Below are positions 1 to 5,374 of a stretch of DNA of 5,374 nucleotides, piece after piece. Under the pieces are notes generated by a model. The model was not told the origin of the DNA, did not search any database, and saw only the letters and a list, made by a program, of their open reading frames with translations. Each line of letters starts with the position of its first letter. Positions within the stretch are counted from its first letter, which is position 1. The stretch spans positions 1-5,374 of the forward strand of contig CAYQBA010000250.1 of NCBI GenBank assembly GCA_964415605.1, in the 5' to 3' direction. Source of the DNA: UCB3 sp964415605. Lineage in GTDB: Bacteria > Chloroflexota > Anaerolineae > Epilineales > Epilineaceae. Made by a program: the position numbers and the translations under genes.

Positions 1-2
1 GT

Positions 3-563
3 GGACGGCGCGGGCCTGCGCCCACGCCCGGCGCCCGCCAGCCGGCGGAGCGGGGCGGCCGCGGGGGCCCCCTGGCCCCACCGCCCGAGCCGCCCGGAAC
101 ACCGGATGCCCCGGACGACCCGGCGGCGCCGACGATCACCGCGCAGGTGGTCGGGACGGTCGAGCCCGTGCCGATCGGCAGCGGGCGGCTCGCGGGGATC
201 CGCGGCAGCGTCACGCGCGAGAACGGCAGCCCCGAAGGCAGCCCCATCGAGCGCGCCGCGGTGGCCGCCTACCTGCTCGGGCCGAACGACGAGTTCCTGT
301 GGTGGCGCCGCTGGGAAGGCTGGACCAACGCCGCGGGCCGCTACCAGATCGGCAACCTGCCGCCGGGCCGCTACAAGGTGTTCGCCAGCACGGGCTTCGG
401 CTATCGCTGGCAGGGTCGGTGGTACCCGGGCGGGGCCAAGTCCGCCGATGCCGAGGTGCTCGAGCTGGCGGCCGGCGACACCCGCGAGGCCGTCGACATC
501 CGCTTCGACCGGCTGCCGCCGTGGCTGTGGATCGTGCCGTCCGTGGGGTTCCGCGGGCGTTGA
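3..563 (+). CDS. Carboxypeptidase-regulatory-like domain protein, 3' end (partial)
   Basis: The frame is open from the first complete codon to the TGA at 561-563, so the 5' end lies outside the window. The visible part opens with a Pro/Ala/Gly-rich, low-complexity stretch (about 3-145), typical of a linker between extracytoplasmic domains. A domain of about 130 residues follows, with the pattern of CarboxypepD_reg / transthyretin-like beta-sandwiches: an opening G-x-V strand (about 201-220), the turn GRYQIGNLPPGRYKV (336-380), then a YPGG loop and a final 'V-L-E-L-A-A-G-D-T...V-D-I-R-F' strand pair (about 450-512). Such domains are usually non-catalytic structural modules of secreted or cell-surface proteins. 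A Trp-rich patch, FLWWRRWEGW (294-323), is unusual and might contact a ligand, which is inference. A GTG at 147 could serve as a start but would leave the open upstream frame unexplained. The full-length protein's role is unknown. It converges on the XRE gene, 42 bases away. Confidence 0.75.
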   Translation, partial: GRRGPAPTPGARQPAERGGRGGPLAPPPEPPGTPDAPDDPAAPTITAQVVGTVEPVPIGSGRLAGIRGSVTRENGSPEGSPIERAAVAAYLLGPNDEFLWWRRWEGWTNAAGRYQIGNLPPGRYKVFASTGFGYRWQGRWYPGGAKSADAEVLELAAGDTREAVDIRFDRLPPWLWIVPSVGFRGR

Positions 564-569
564 CCCTCG

Positions 570-591
570 GGGGTCGCCGCCCGGCGACCCC
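570..591. terminator. GC hairpin between convergent genes, probable bidirectional terminator
   Basis: GGGGTCGCC (570-578) and GGCGACCCC (583-591) are perfect reverse complements, giving a 9-bp stem closed by a 4-base loop (GCCC). It fills the 42-base gap between two converging stop codons (561-563 on plus, 606-608 on minus), which is where a shared terminator is expected. No T-tract follows on either strand, so it is not a textbook intrinsic terminator. U-poor hairpins of this sort are common in high-GC bacteria, but their efficiency varies. A smaller alternative hairpin, GACCC (562-566) with GGGTC (571-575), overlaps the stop codon and shares the left arm. Confidence 0.55.
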
Positions 592-605
592 GATTGCCCG
601 AACCG

Positions 606-983
606 TCAGGCTTCCTCGTCGCGCAGGGCGCGGTCGACCCGTTCGCGCTCCCGCAGGAACAGCAGGAACTCCCGCGCCAGCAGGCGGTGCTCCAGGCTGA
701 GGTCGGCCGCGACGGCGTCGAGCCCCTCCCCGGTGGTCTCGGAGGCGGGAACGAACCGCTCGCCGGCGCTCATCGCCTCCTTGATCATCTCGAACGCCGT
801 GGTCCGGAAGTGCGTGGCAAGGTCCTCGAGCTCGGCGATGCGCGGGCTGGCCTTGCCGGCCTCGAGGCTCGAGATGTAGCTGCCCGACATCCCGATCCGG
901 GCGCCGAGATCGGACTGGGTGAAGCGGAACGCACGGCGCTTGCGGTGCAGGACCTTGGCCAGCTCGTCGTGGAGGATGCCCAT
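606..983 (-). CDS. XRE-family helix-turn-helix transcriptional regulator
   Basis: This is a complete 125-residue protein with an N-terminal XRE/Cro-CI type DNA-binding domain at about residues 8-68. The pattern is canonical: an Arg/Lys-rich first helix (R14-R20), T22-Q23 opening the second helix (QSDLGARIG), the turn near S33-G34, the recognition helix SYISSLEAG (35-43), then P47 and the helix ELEDLATHF (51-59). The remainder (about 70-125) has no domain I recognise. It ends in a highly charged predicted helix (E98-E124) that could mediate dimerisation. There is no peptidase, cupin or kinase effector domain. The protein should be cytoplasmic and act as a local repressor or activator. The ATG at 983 is preceded by AGGGAG, 11 bases away. 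It is divergent from the YfhO-flippase gene with 174 bases between the starts, so regulation of that gene or of itself is plausible but only inferred. The family call is firm; the target is unknown. Confidence 0.92.
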   Translation of the reverse strand: MGILHDELAKVLHRKRRAFRFTQSDLGARIGMSGSYISSLEAGKASPRIAELEDLATHFRTTAFEMIKEAMSAGERFVPASETTGEGLDAVAADLSLEHRLLAREFLLFLRERERVDRALRDEEA

Positions 984-994
984 GCGATGCGTGT

Positions 995-1000
995 CTCCCT
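995..1000 (-). promoter_or_regulatory. Ribosome-binding site of the XRE gene
   Basis: Read on the minus strand this is AGGGAG, a good Shine-Dalgarno match, with 11 bases between it and the ATG at 983. The spacing is slightly long, but no in-frame ATG, GTG or TTG lies closer to it, so it supports the chosen start. Confidence 0.5.
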
Positions 1001-1082
1001 GGATGATGGCGGATGCATTGGCGCCCCGCCGGCCGTTCGAAGTGGACTGCCACCCTTAACGCGGCACGGCGCCCGGCGATAC

Positions 1083-1094
1083 GCCCCGCGGGGC
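1083..1094. promoter_or_regulatory. 12-bp GC palindrome, possible operator
   Basis: GCCCCGCGGGGC is a perfect palindrome lying between the two divergent starts and about 10 bases upstream of the candidate -35 of the large gene. Dimeric XRE regulators often bind short dyads in such positions. In DNA this GC-rich a palindrome of this size can arise by chance, so its role as an operator is only a guess. Confidence 0.2.
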
Positions 1095-1103
1095 CCGCGT
1101 CCC

Positions 1104-1132
1104 TTGCGCCCCTGGTGCATCCCGTGTATCCT
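1104..1132 (+). promoter_or_regulatory. Candidate sigma70-like promoter of the YfhO-flippase gene
   Basis: TTGCGC (1104-1109) and TATCCT (1127-1132) are separated by 17 bases, the optimal spacing. The -10 matches the consensus at four of six positions and the -35 at three of six. Transcription would begin near 1139, giving a leader of only about 18-20 bases before the ATG at 1158. The element lies in one of the least GC-extreme parts of the intergenic region. It is weak by consensus and may need an activator. No comparably convincing promoter was found for the minus-strand XRE gene. Confidence 0.35.
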
Positions 1133-1157
1133 CCGTGGCGTCCCACCCCAGGCTGCC

Positions 1158-3827
1158 ATGCGCTTCCCCGATCGGCTCAGCCGCCTCCGACCCATCGCCG
1201 CCCGCCTCGGCCCAGCCGTCGGTATCGCGGCGGCGCTGCTGGCGCTGCCGCTGGCCCTCTTCGCCGGCGTGACGCTCGGCGGGCGGACCATGGTGCCGTT
1301 CGACGCTCTGCGCAGCGACCCGGTCTACCGCCGGGCCATCGAGGCCGCCGGCGTCGACCACACCCAGAACGGCCTCGTCGCCGACTTGGTCTACCAGAAC
1401 GTCGTGTGGAAGGGCCATCTCCAGCGCGGGCTCGAGGACGGCGATCCGCCGCTCTGGAGCCCGTACATCGCCGGCGGCATGCCGTTCCTGGCCGCGGGCC
1501 AGCATTCGGCCCTGTACCCCACCAGCCTGCTGCTCTTGTTCATGCGCCCGGATCGGGCCCTCGGCTGGGGCGCGCTGGTCAACCTCTGGCTGGCGGCCGC
1601 CTGCATGTACGTGCTGGGCCGCGCGCTCGGGCTCGGCCGGTTCGCCGCGGCGCTGATGGGCCTGGCCTGGTCGGCCAGCTCGTTGTTCGTGGCCAACGCC
1701 GTCTTCCCGATGATCCAAGCCGGCATGACGTGGCTCCCGATCATCCTGGCCGGGATCACGGTGGTCACCGCACCCTACGCCAGCCCGCGCGGTGCCGGCG
1801 GCGCGGGCGCGCCGCCGGCGCTGCCTGGCGTCAGGGCCCTCGGGTGGCTGGTCGGGATCGCGCTGGCCACGCTCCTCGCGGCGCTGGCGGGGCACCCCGA
1901 GATCTTCTACTACGACGCGCTGGTGGCCGCGGCCTACGCCGCGTTTCGCCTGGCGCTCGCGGCGCGCCGGCAAGGCTGGGCCGCCGGCGCGCGGCTCGGC
2001 GTGTGGCTGGCGGCCGCCGGCGGCGTCGGCGTCCTCATGGCCGCGGTCCAGCTCGTGCCGCTGGCCGAGCTGGCCGGCGTCAACTGGCGCGGGGGGGCCG
2101 AGCCCTACGCCCGGATCGCCGACCAGGCCTTCGGGATCCGCCAGGCCATCACCTTCGTCATACCGGACTTCTTCGGCAACCCCGCCCACCACAGCGTCCC
2201 GGCCCTCCAGGGCGGGCGGCTGGCCCTGGCCGACGATGCGGTCTGGGGCACGGCCTATGGCGCCAAGAACTACGTCGAGGCCGCGAGCTACGTCTCCATC
2301 CTCGTGCTGCTCCTGGCGCCGCTCGGGCTGGCCGGCGGGCGCCGGCGGCGCACCCCGTGGTTCTTCGCCGGCCTCGCGCTGGTGTCGTTGACGTTCGTGT
2401 TCGGGCTGCCGACCTACAAGCTGCTGTTTTACGGCCTCCCGGGCATCGACCAGTTGCGCACGCCGTTCCGGTGGGTCTTCCCGCTGTGCCTGGCGCTCGT
2501 GGTGCTCGCGGGCTGGGGCGCGGACCGGCTGGCGCGCGGGACGGCCATCCCCCGCGCCGCGGCCGGCGTCGGCAGCGCGGCGCTGGCCGCCGGCGCGGGG
2601 CTGACGGTGCTGCTGGGCATCCTCCGCCTGCGGCCGGCGACGTGGACACGGTGGATCGAGGACCTCTTCGACCGCCTGCCCCGGGTCAACGTCGACGGCG
2701 GCACCCAGAGCGCGCTCGATGTCGCCCTGACCCGGTTCGCCGACAGCCAGACGCTGGCCGCCTACCTGTACTGGGGCGTCCTGCACCTGGCGCTGTTCCT
2801 CACGCTGGGCGGCGTGGCCGTGCTGCTCCTGGTCCATGCGGCGCGGACCGGCCGCGATCGGCGCCCGGCGATGGGCCTCGCGCTGGCGGCGGTGGCCCTC
2901 GACCTGGGCCTGATCGGCTACGGCTTCAACCCATCGGTGCCGCCGGCGCTGGCCGACCTCCGCCCGCCGGCGGTCGTCTTCTTGAAGGAGGCCACGGACG
3001 TCAAGTGGGGCCGCGTGACCGCCATGGGCCCCGACCGCGCCCTGTGGCCCAACACCGCCATGCGCGAGGGCATCCCCGACATCCGGGGCTACGATTCGAT
3101 CTTCCCGCGGTGGACCGTCGAGGTGCTCGACGCCATCGAGCGCCAGGGGCTCGACGGGCAGAGCGGCCCACTGCGCTACAACCGCATCGGCAACCTCACC
3201 CAGCCCGCGTCGCTGGCGCACCCGGCGCTCGCCATGCTCGGCGTTCGCTACATCGTGGCCACCGACCCGGTGGCGGCGCCGGACCTGGACCTGATCTACG
3301 ACGGCGAGGTGTTGATCTACGAGAACCAGCGCGCCCTGCGCCGGGCCTGGGTGGTCAACCAGGTCAAGGTGTTCCCCGGCGACCGGCCGGCGCTGCTGGC
3401 GGAGCTGGCCACGTTCGACCCGGCGTCGACCGTGCTGCTCGAGGCGGCGCCCGACTTGAGCATCTGGGACGACCTCCCCGCCGGCCGCAACCTGCCCGCG
3501 GCCATCAACGTCCGGCGCGACACCGAGCGCTCAGGCAGCTTCGAGGTCGACGTCTCGGGCGCGCCATCGGGCGGCATGCTCGTGCTCTCCGAGGCATGGT
3601 TCCCGGGGTGGCGCGCGTCGGTGGAGGTGGCCGGCCCGGGCGGCCCGCGGATCGTCGAGGTGCCGGTCTACCGCGCCAACGGCATGCTGCGCGCCGTGCC
3701 GGTGCCGCCGGGCCGGTCGACCGTCCGCTTGCGGTACAGCCCGTTGTCGCTGAAGGCCGGGCTGTACGGCAGCTTCCTCGGCGCGGTGATGCTCGTCCTG
3801 GCGCTGGCGTGGGGGGCCTGGTCGCGC
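1158..3827 (+). other. YfhO-like domain of the fusion protein (residues 1-890)
   Basis: By eye there are 13-14 hydrophobic segments. After helix 1 (18-40) comes a long first loop, probably extracytoplasmic, containing D76 (in GLVADLV) and the family-typical stretch LWSPYIAGGMPF (99-110) followed by Q115 and YP (120-121). GT-C enzymes commonly place their catalytic acid in this loop, so D76 is the best candidate. A GHPE motif (245-248) follows helix 5. Multiple helices run to about residue 590. A soluble domain of about 275 residues (592-866) then carries YfhO-type landmarks: PN followed by DIRGYDS, LGVRYIV (694-700) and EAWFPGWR (812-819). A last helix spans 867-888. In Bacillus subtilis, YfhO is reported to transfer GlcNAc from a lipid carrier to lipoteichoic acid. 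Many family members are uncharacterised, so enzymatic activity here is not certain. A Pro/Gly/Ala-rich loop (about 203-223) looks like a lineage-specific insertion. Confidence 0.85.
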
Positions 3828-5339
3828 CTGGCGCGGCGCGCGACCGGCGACGAGGTCGGCCGCATCGCCATCAACACCGCCGGCCCGGTCGCGGCCAACC
3901 TGCTCAACAAGGCGGTGCTCTTCGCCTTCGCGATGCTGATGTACCGGGTGCTCGGCCCCGAGGAGGCCGGCGCGTACACCACGGCGGTGACGCTGATCGG
4001 GCTCATGGACATCGTCACCAACTTCGGCCTCAACCTGCTGGCCACCCGCGAGGTCGCCCGCGACCCGAGCCGCGCGCCGGCCTACCTCACCGGCACGGCC
4101 GTGCTGCGCCTCGTCCTGTGGGTCCTCGCCGCGCCGGTGCTCGCCGGCTACATCGCGTGGGCCGGCACCGGCGCGCGCCCGCTGTCGCCCCAGACCGTGC
4201 AGGCCATCGCCCTCTTCGCGCTCGGCCTCGTCCCGTCGAACCTCAACGCGGCCGTGGCGAGCATCTTCCAGGCGCGCGAGCGGATGGTGCTGCCGGCCGG
4301 CGTGTCGATCGTGTCGACGCTCGTGTCGGTGTCGCTCGGGGCGCTGGCGCTCCTGGCGGGGCACGGGCTGGTGGGCCTGGCGGCCGTGTCGATCGTCACG
4401 AACTGGGTGACGTTCGGGATCCTGGCCGCGCTGGCCTGGCGGGAAGGCATCCGGGCCGCGTGGGGCGTGCCGCGGGCGCTGGTGTGGGGGATGGTCGGCG
4501 TCAGCCTGCCGCTCATGCTCAACCACCTCCTGCAGACGCTGTTCTTCAAGATCGACGTGTTGATGCTCCGGCAGCTCCTGCGCGAGGGCGAGACCGTGGT
4601 CGGGTGGTACTCGACGGCTTACAAGTGGATCGACGCGCTGCTCATCCTGCCGGCCTTCTTCACGATGGCGCTGTTCCCGATGATGAGCCGCCGGGCGATG
4701 GGCGACCGCGCCGGCCTGACCCGGGCGTTCGAGATGGGGCAGCGGTGGCTCGTCAGCCTGGCGCTGCCCATCGCCGTGGCCACGACCTTCCTGGCCGACG
4801 GGCTCGTGACGGTGCTGGCCGGCGCCGAGTTCGTGCCCGAAGGCAGCACCGCGCTGAAGGTGATGATCTGGTTCCTGCCGTTGTCGTTCGCCAACGGGCT
4901 GACGCAGTACGTGCTCATCGCCCTGGACCGCGCCCGCTGGATCACGGTCAGCTTCGTGATCGCCGTGCTGTTCAACTTCGCCGCCAACTGGCTCGTCATC
5001 CCGGGACATGCCTTCGGCGGGCTGGAGATCCAGGCCTATTCCTACGTCGGCGCCGCCGTCGTGACGATCCTGACCGAAGCGATCCTGCGCCTCCCGTTCG
5101 GCTGGGGCCTGCGCGACCTCGGGGCGGCGCCGCTGGTGGTCATCCTGTGGCGGCCGGCCGTGGCCGCCGGCATCATGGCCGCCGTCATGGGCGGCCTGGA
5201 CGCGGTCGGGGCCCCGGCCCTGGTCAACGCCCTCGCCGCGCTGCCGATCTACCTCGGCGGCCTGCACCTCCTGGGCGGGATCACGGCGGAGGACCGCGCC
5301 TTGGCCGCCCGGCTGCGCGGCGTCGCGCCGGGCGGCTGA
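1158..5339 (+). CDS. YfhO-family membrane protein fused to a Wzx-type flippase (1393 aa)
   Basis: This single uninterrupted frame encodes two full-length membrane modules. Residues 1-890 match the architecture of YfhO-family proteins, which include GT-C type glycosyltransferases acting outside the membrane. Residues about 898-1393 match MOP-superfamily polysaccharide flippases (Wzx/RfbX), which move lipid-linked glycans outward. Each half is about the length usual for its family when free-standing. The ATG at 1158 was chosen because a basic N-terminus (R2, R7, R10, R16) and the first hydrophobic helix (about 18-40) follow at once. A weak AGG sits five bases upstream (1150-1152), and the candidate promoter lies just before it. 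The frame is open back to 594, but that extension runs antisense through the XRE gene, is Arg-rich and is not membrane-like. The likely pathway is cell-envelope glycan or glycolipid modification; the substrate is unknown. No glycosyltransferase making a lipid-linked donor is present in the window. Family calls are confident; the joint function is inferred. Confidence 0.9.
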   Translation: MRFPDRLSRLRPIAARLGPAVGIAAALLALPLALFAGVTLGGRTMVPFDALRSDPVYRRAIEAAGVDHTQNGLVADLVYQNVVWKGHLQRGLEDGDPPLWSPYIAGGMPFLAAGQHSALYPTSLLLLFMRPDRALGWGALVNLWLAAACMYVLGRALGLGRFAAALMGLAWSASSLFVANAVFPMIQAGMTWLPIILAGITVVTAPYASPRGAGGAGAPPALPGVRALGWLVGIALATLLAALAGHPEIFYYDALVAAAYAAFRLALAARRQGWAAGARLGVWLAAAGGVGVLMAAVQLVPLAELAGVNWRGGAEPYARIADQAFGIRQAITFVIPDFFGNPAHHSVPALQGGRLALADDAVWGTAYGAKNYVEAASYVSILVLLLAPLGLAGGRRRRTPWFFAGLALVSLTFVFGLPTYKLLFYGLPGIDQLRTPFRWVFPLCLALVVLAGWGADRLARGTAIPRAAAGVGSAALAAGAGLTVLLGILRLRPATWTRWIEDLFDRLPRVNVDGGTQSALDVALTRFADSQTLAAYLYWGVLHLALFLTLGGVAVLLLVHAARTGRDRRPAMGLALAAVALDLGLIGYGFNPSVPPALADLRPPAVVFLKEATDVKWGRVTAMGPDRALWPNTAMREGIPDIRGYDSIFPRWTVEVLDAIERQGLDGQSGPLRYNRIGNLTQPASLAHPALAMLGVRYIVATDPVAAPDLDLIYDGEVLIYENQRALRRAWVVNQVKVFPGDRPALLAELATFDPASTVLLEAAPDLSIWDDLPAGRNLPAAINVRRDTERSGSFEVDVSGAPSGGMLVLSEAWFPGWRASVEVAGPGGPRIVEVPVYRANGMLRAVPVPPGRSTVRLRYSPLSLKAGLYGSFLGAVMLVLALAWGAWSRLARRATGDEVGRIAINTAGPVAANLLNKAVLFAFAMLMYRVLGPEEAGAYTTAVTLIGLMDIVTNFGLNLLATREVARDPSRAPAYLTGTAVLRLVLWVLAAPVLAGYIAWAGTGARPLSPQTVQAIALFALGLVPSNLNAAVASIFQARERMVLPAGVSIVSTLVSVSLGALALLAGHGLVGLAAVSIVTNWVTFGILAALAWREGIRAAWGVPRALVWGMVGVSLPLMLNHLLQTLFFKIDVLMLRQLLREGETVVGWYSTAYKWIDALLILPAFFTMALFPMMSRRAMGDRAGLTRAFEMGQRWLVSLALPIAVATTFLADGLVTVLAGAEFVPEGSTALKVMIWFLPLSFANGLTQYVLIALDRARWITVSFVIAVLFNFAANWLVIPGHAFGGLEIQAYSYVGAAVVTILTEAILRLPFGWGLRDLGAAPLVVILWRPAVAAGIMAAVMGGLDAVGAPALVNALAALPIYLGGLHLLGGITAEDRALAARLRGVAPGG
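3849..5336 (+). other. Wzx/RfbX-like flippase domain of the fusion protein (residues 898-1393)
   Basis: A hand count gives 14 hydrophobic helices, the standard number for polysaccharide exporters of the MOP superfamily. Signature stretches are in the expected order: RVLGPEEAGAY (930-940) after helix 1, FGLNLLATREVAR (956-968) after helix 2, and in the second half FKIDVLML with D1133, followed by VGWYSTAYKW (1148-1157). Flippases of this type use charged residues in the central cavity and ion gradients to move undecaprenyl-linked sugars from the cytoplasmic to the outer leaflet. The domain lacks its own start codon: the first in-frame methionine after the linker lies inside its first helix. 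It ends with a short charged tail (AEDRALAARLRG). No disruption is visible, so it appears to be an intact transporter module rather than a remnant. Confidence 0.88.
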
Positions 5340-5362
5340 CCCGGGCGGCTGACCCGGGCGGC
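5328..5362. repeat. 13-bp tandem repeat across the stop codon (2.7 copies)
   Basis: The unit CCGGGCGGCTGAC occurs at 5328-5340 and again, identical, at 5341-5353, followed by nine matching bases at 5354-5362. The first copy encodes the final Pro-Gly-Gly and the TGA stop of the fusion protein. Later copies lie downstream and are untranslated. Such arrays usually arise by replication slippage. Confidence 0.8.
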
Positions 5363-5367
5363 GGGTC
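5351..5367 (+). terminator. Short GC hairpin after the fusion gene, possible terminator
   Basis: GACCCG (5351-5356) and CGGGTC (5362-5367) form a perfect 6-bp stem with a 5-base loop, 11 bases after the stop codon. The left arm is part of the tandem repeat, so the identical GACCCG at 5338-5343 could pair instead. No T-tract is visible before the window ends, which keeps this call weak. Confidence 0.3.
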
Positions 5368-5374
5368 GCGGCGG

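Noticed and set aside
1..879. Plus-strand open frame from the first base
   Set aside because: The product is Arg/Ser/Pro low-complexity. Another frame encodes the beta-sandwich domain through 563, and the minus strand encodes the XRE protein beyond 606.
1036..1041. TTCGAA as a -35 or operator for the XRE gene
   Set aside because: It is only a six-base palindrome whose flanks do not pair, and no reasonable -10 lies at the right distance on the minus strand.
594..1157. Upstream extension of the large frame (188 further residues)
   Set aside because: It lies antisense to the well-supported XRE gene and has shadow-frame composition rich in Arg, Gly and Pro. It contains no membrane or domain signal, and the family-like N-terminus begins at the ATG at 1158. 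The in-frame ATG at 987 adds 57 residues of the same kind and was rejected too.
2091..2097. G7 run as a possible frameshift in the YfhO-like part
   Set aside because: The reading frame on both sides fits one continuous YfhO-like sequence, so no frameshift is needed.
1056..3221. Long minus-strand open frame opposite the YfhO-like part
   Set aside because: Its translation is a low-complexity Arg/Gln/Ala/Gly/His-rich product typical of the antisense shadow of a high-GC gene, with no recognisable domain.
3786..3791. Internal GTG/ATG as a separate flippase start
   Set aside because: Both codons lie within the last YfhO helix, with no convincing ribosome-binding site upstream and no stop codon ending the YfhO part, so two separate products are not supported.
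3531..5267. Long minus-strand open frame opposite the flippase part
   Set aside because: It has the same shadow composition (His/Arg/Asp/Gln-rich) and no domain. The plus strand encodes a clear 14-helix transporter across the same bases.

Overview
The window is a very GC-rich bacterial stretch with few long AT-rich segments and strong G/C preference at third codon positions. It looks like a high-GC free-living or environmental bacterium; the phylum cannot be fixed from this sequence alone. It carries no RNA genes, mobile-element genes or CRISPR array that I can see.

Layout. (1) Positions 3-563, plus strand: the 3' end of a gene that begins upstream of the window. It encodes a proline-rich linker followed by a carboxypeptidase-regulatory-like (CarboxypepD_reg/transthyretin-type) beta-sandwich domain. 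(2) Positions 564-605: a 42-base convergent gap holding a perfect 9-bp GC hairpin, probably a shared terminator. (3) Positions 606-983, minus strand: a complete 125-residue XRE-family helix-turn-helix regulator. (4) Positions 984-1157: a 174-base divergent intergenic region with a recognisable ribosome-binding site for the regulator, a weak sigma70-like promoter for the plus-strand gene, and a 12-bp GC palindrome. (5) Positions 1158-5339, plus strand: one 1393-residue membrane protein. (6) Positions 5340-5374: a 13-bp tandem repeat that starts inside the end of the gene and leads into a short hairpin.

The main result is the large gene. Its first ~890 residues look like a complete YfhO-family membrane protein: a multi-spanning GT-C-like core, a large extracytoplasmic C-terminal domain and a final helix. 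Its last ~496 residues look like a complete 14-helix Wzx/RfbX-type (MOP superfamily) polysaccharide flippase. The two are joined in frame by a short basic linker with no start codon of its own. If real, one polypeptide would combine export of a lipid-linked sugar across the membrane with its transfer on the outside, steps normally done by separate proteins. The divergent XRE gene is the natural candidate regulator of this gene, but that is inference from position only. The first gene's product is probably exported, but nothing ties it functionally to the fusion protein.
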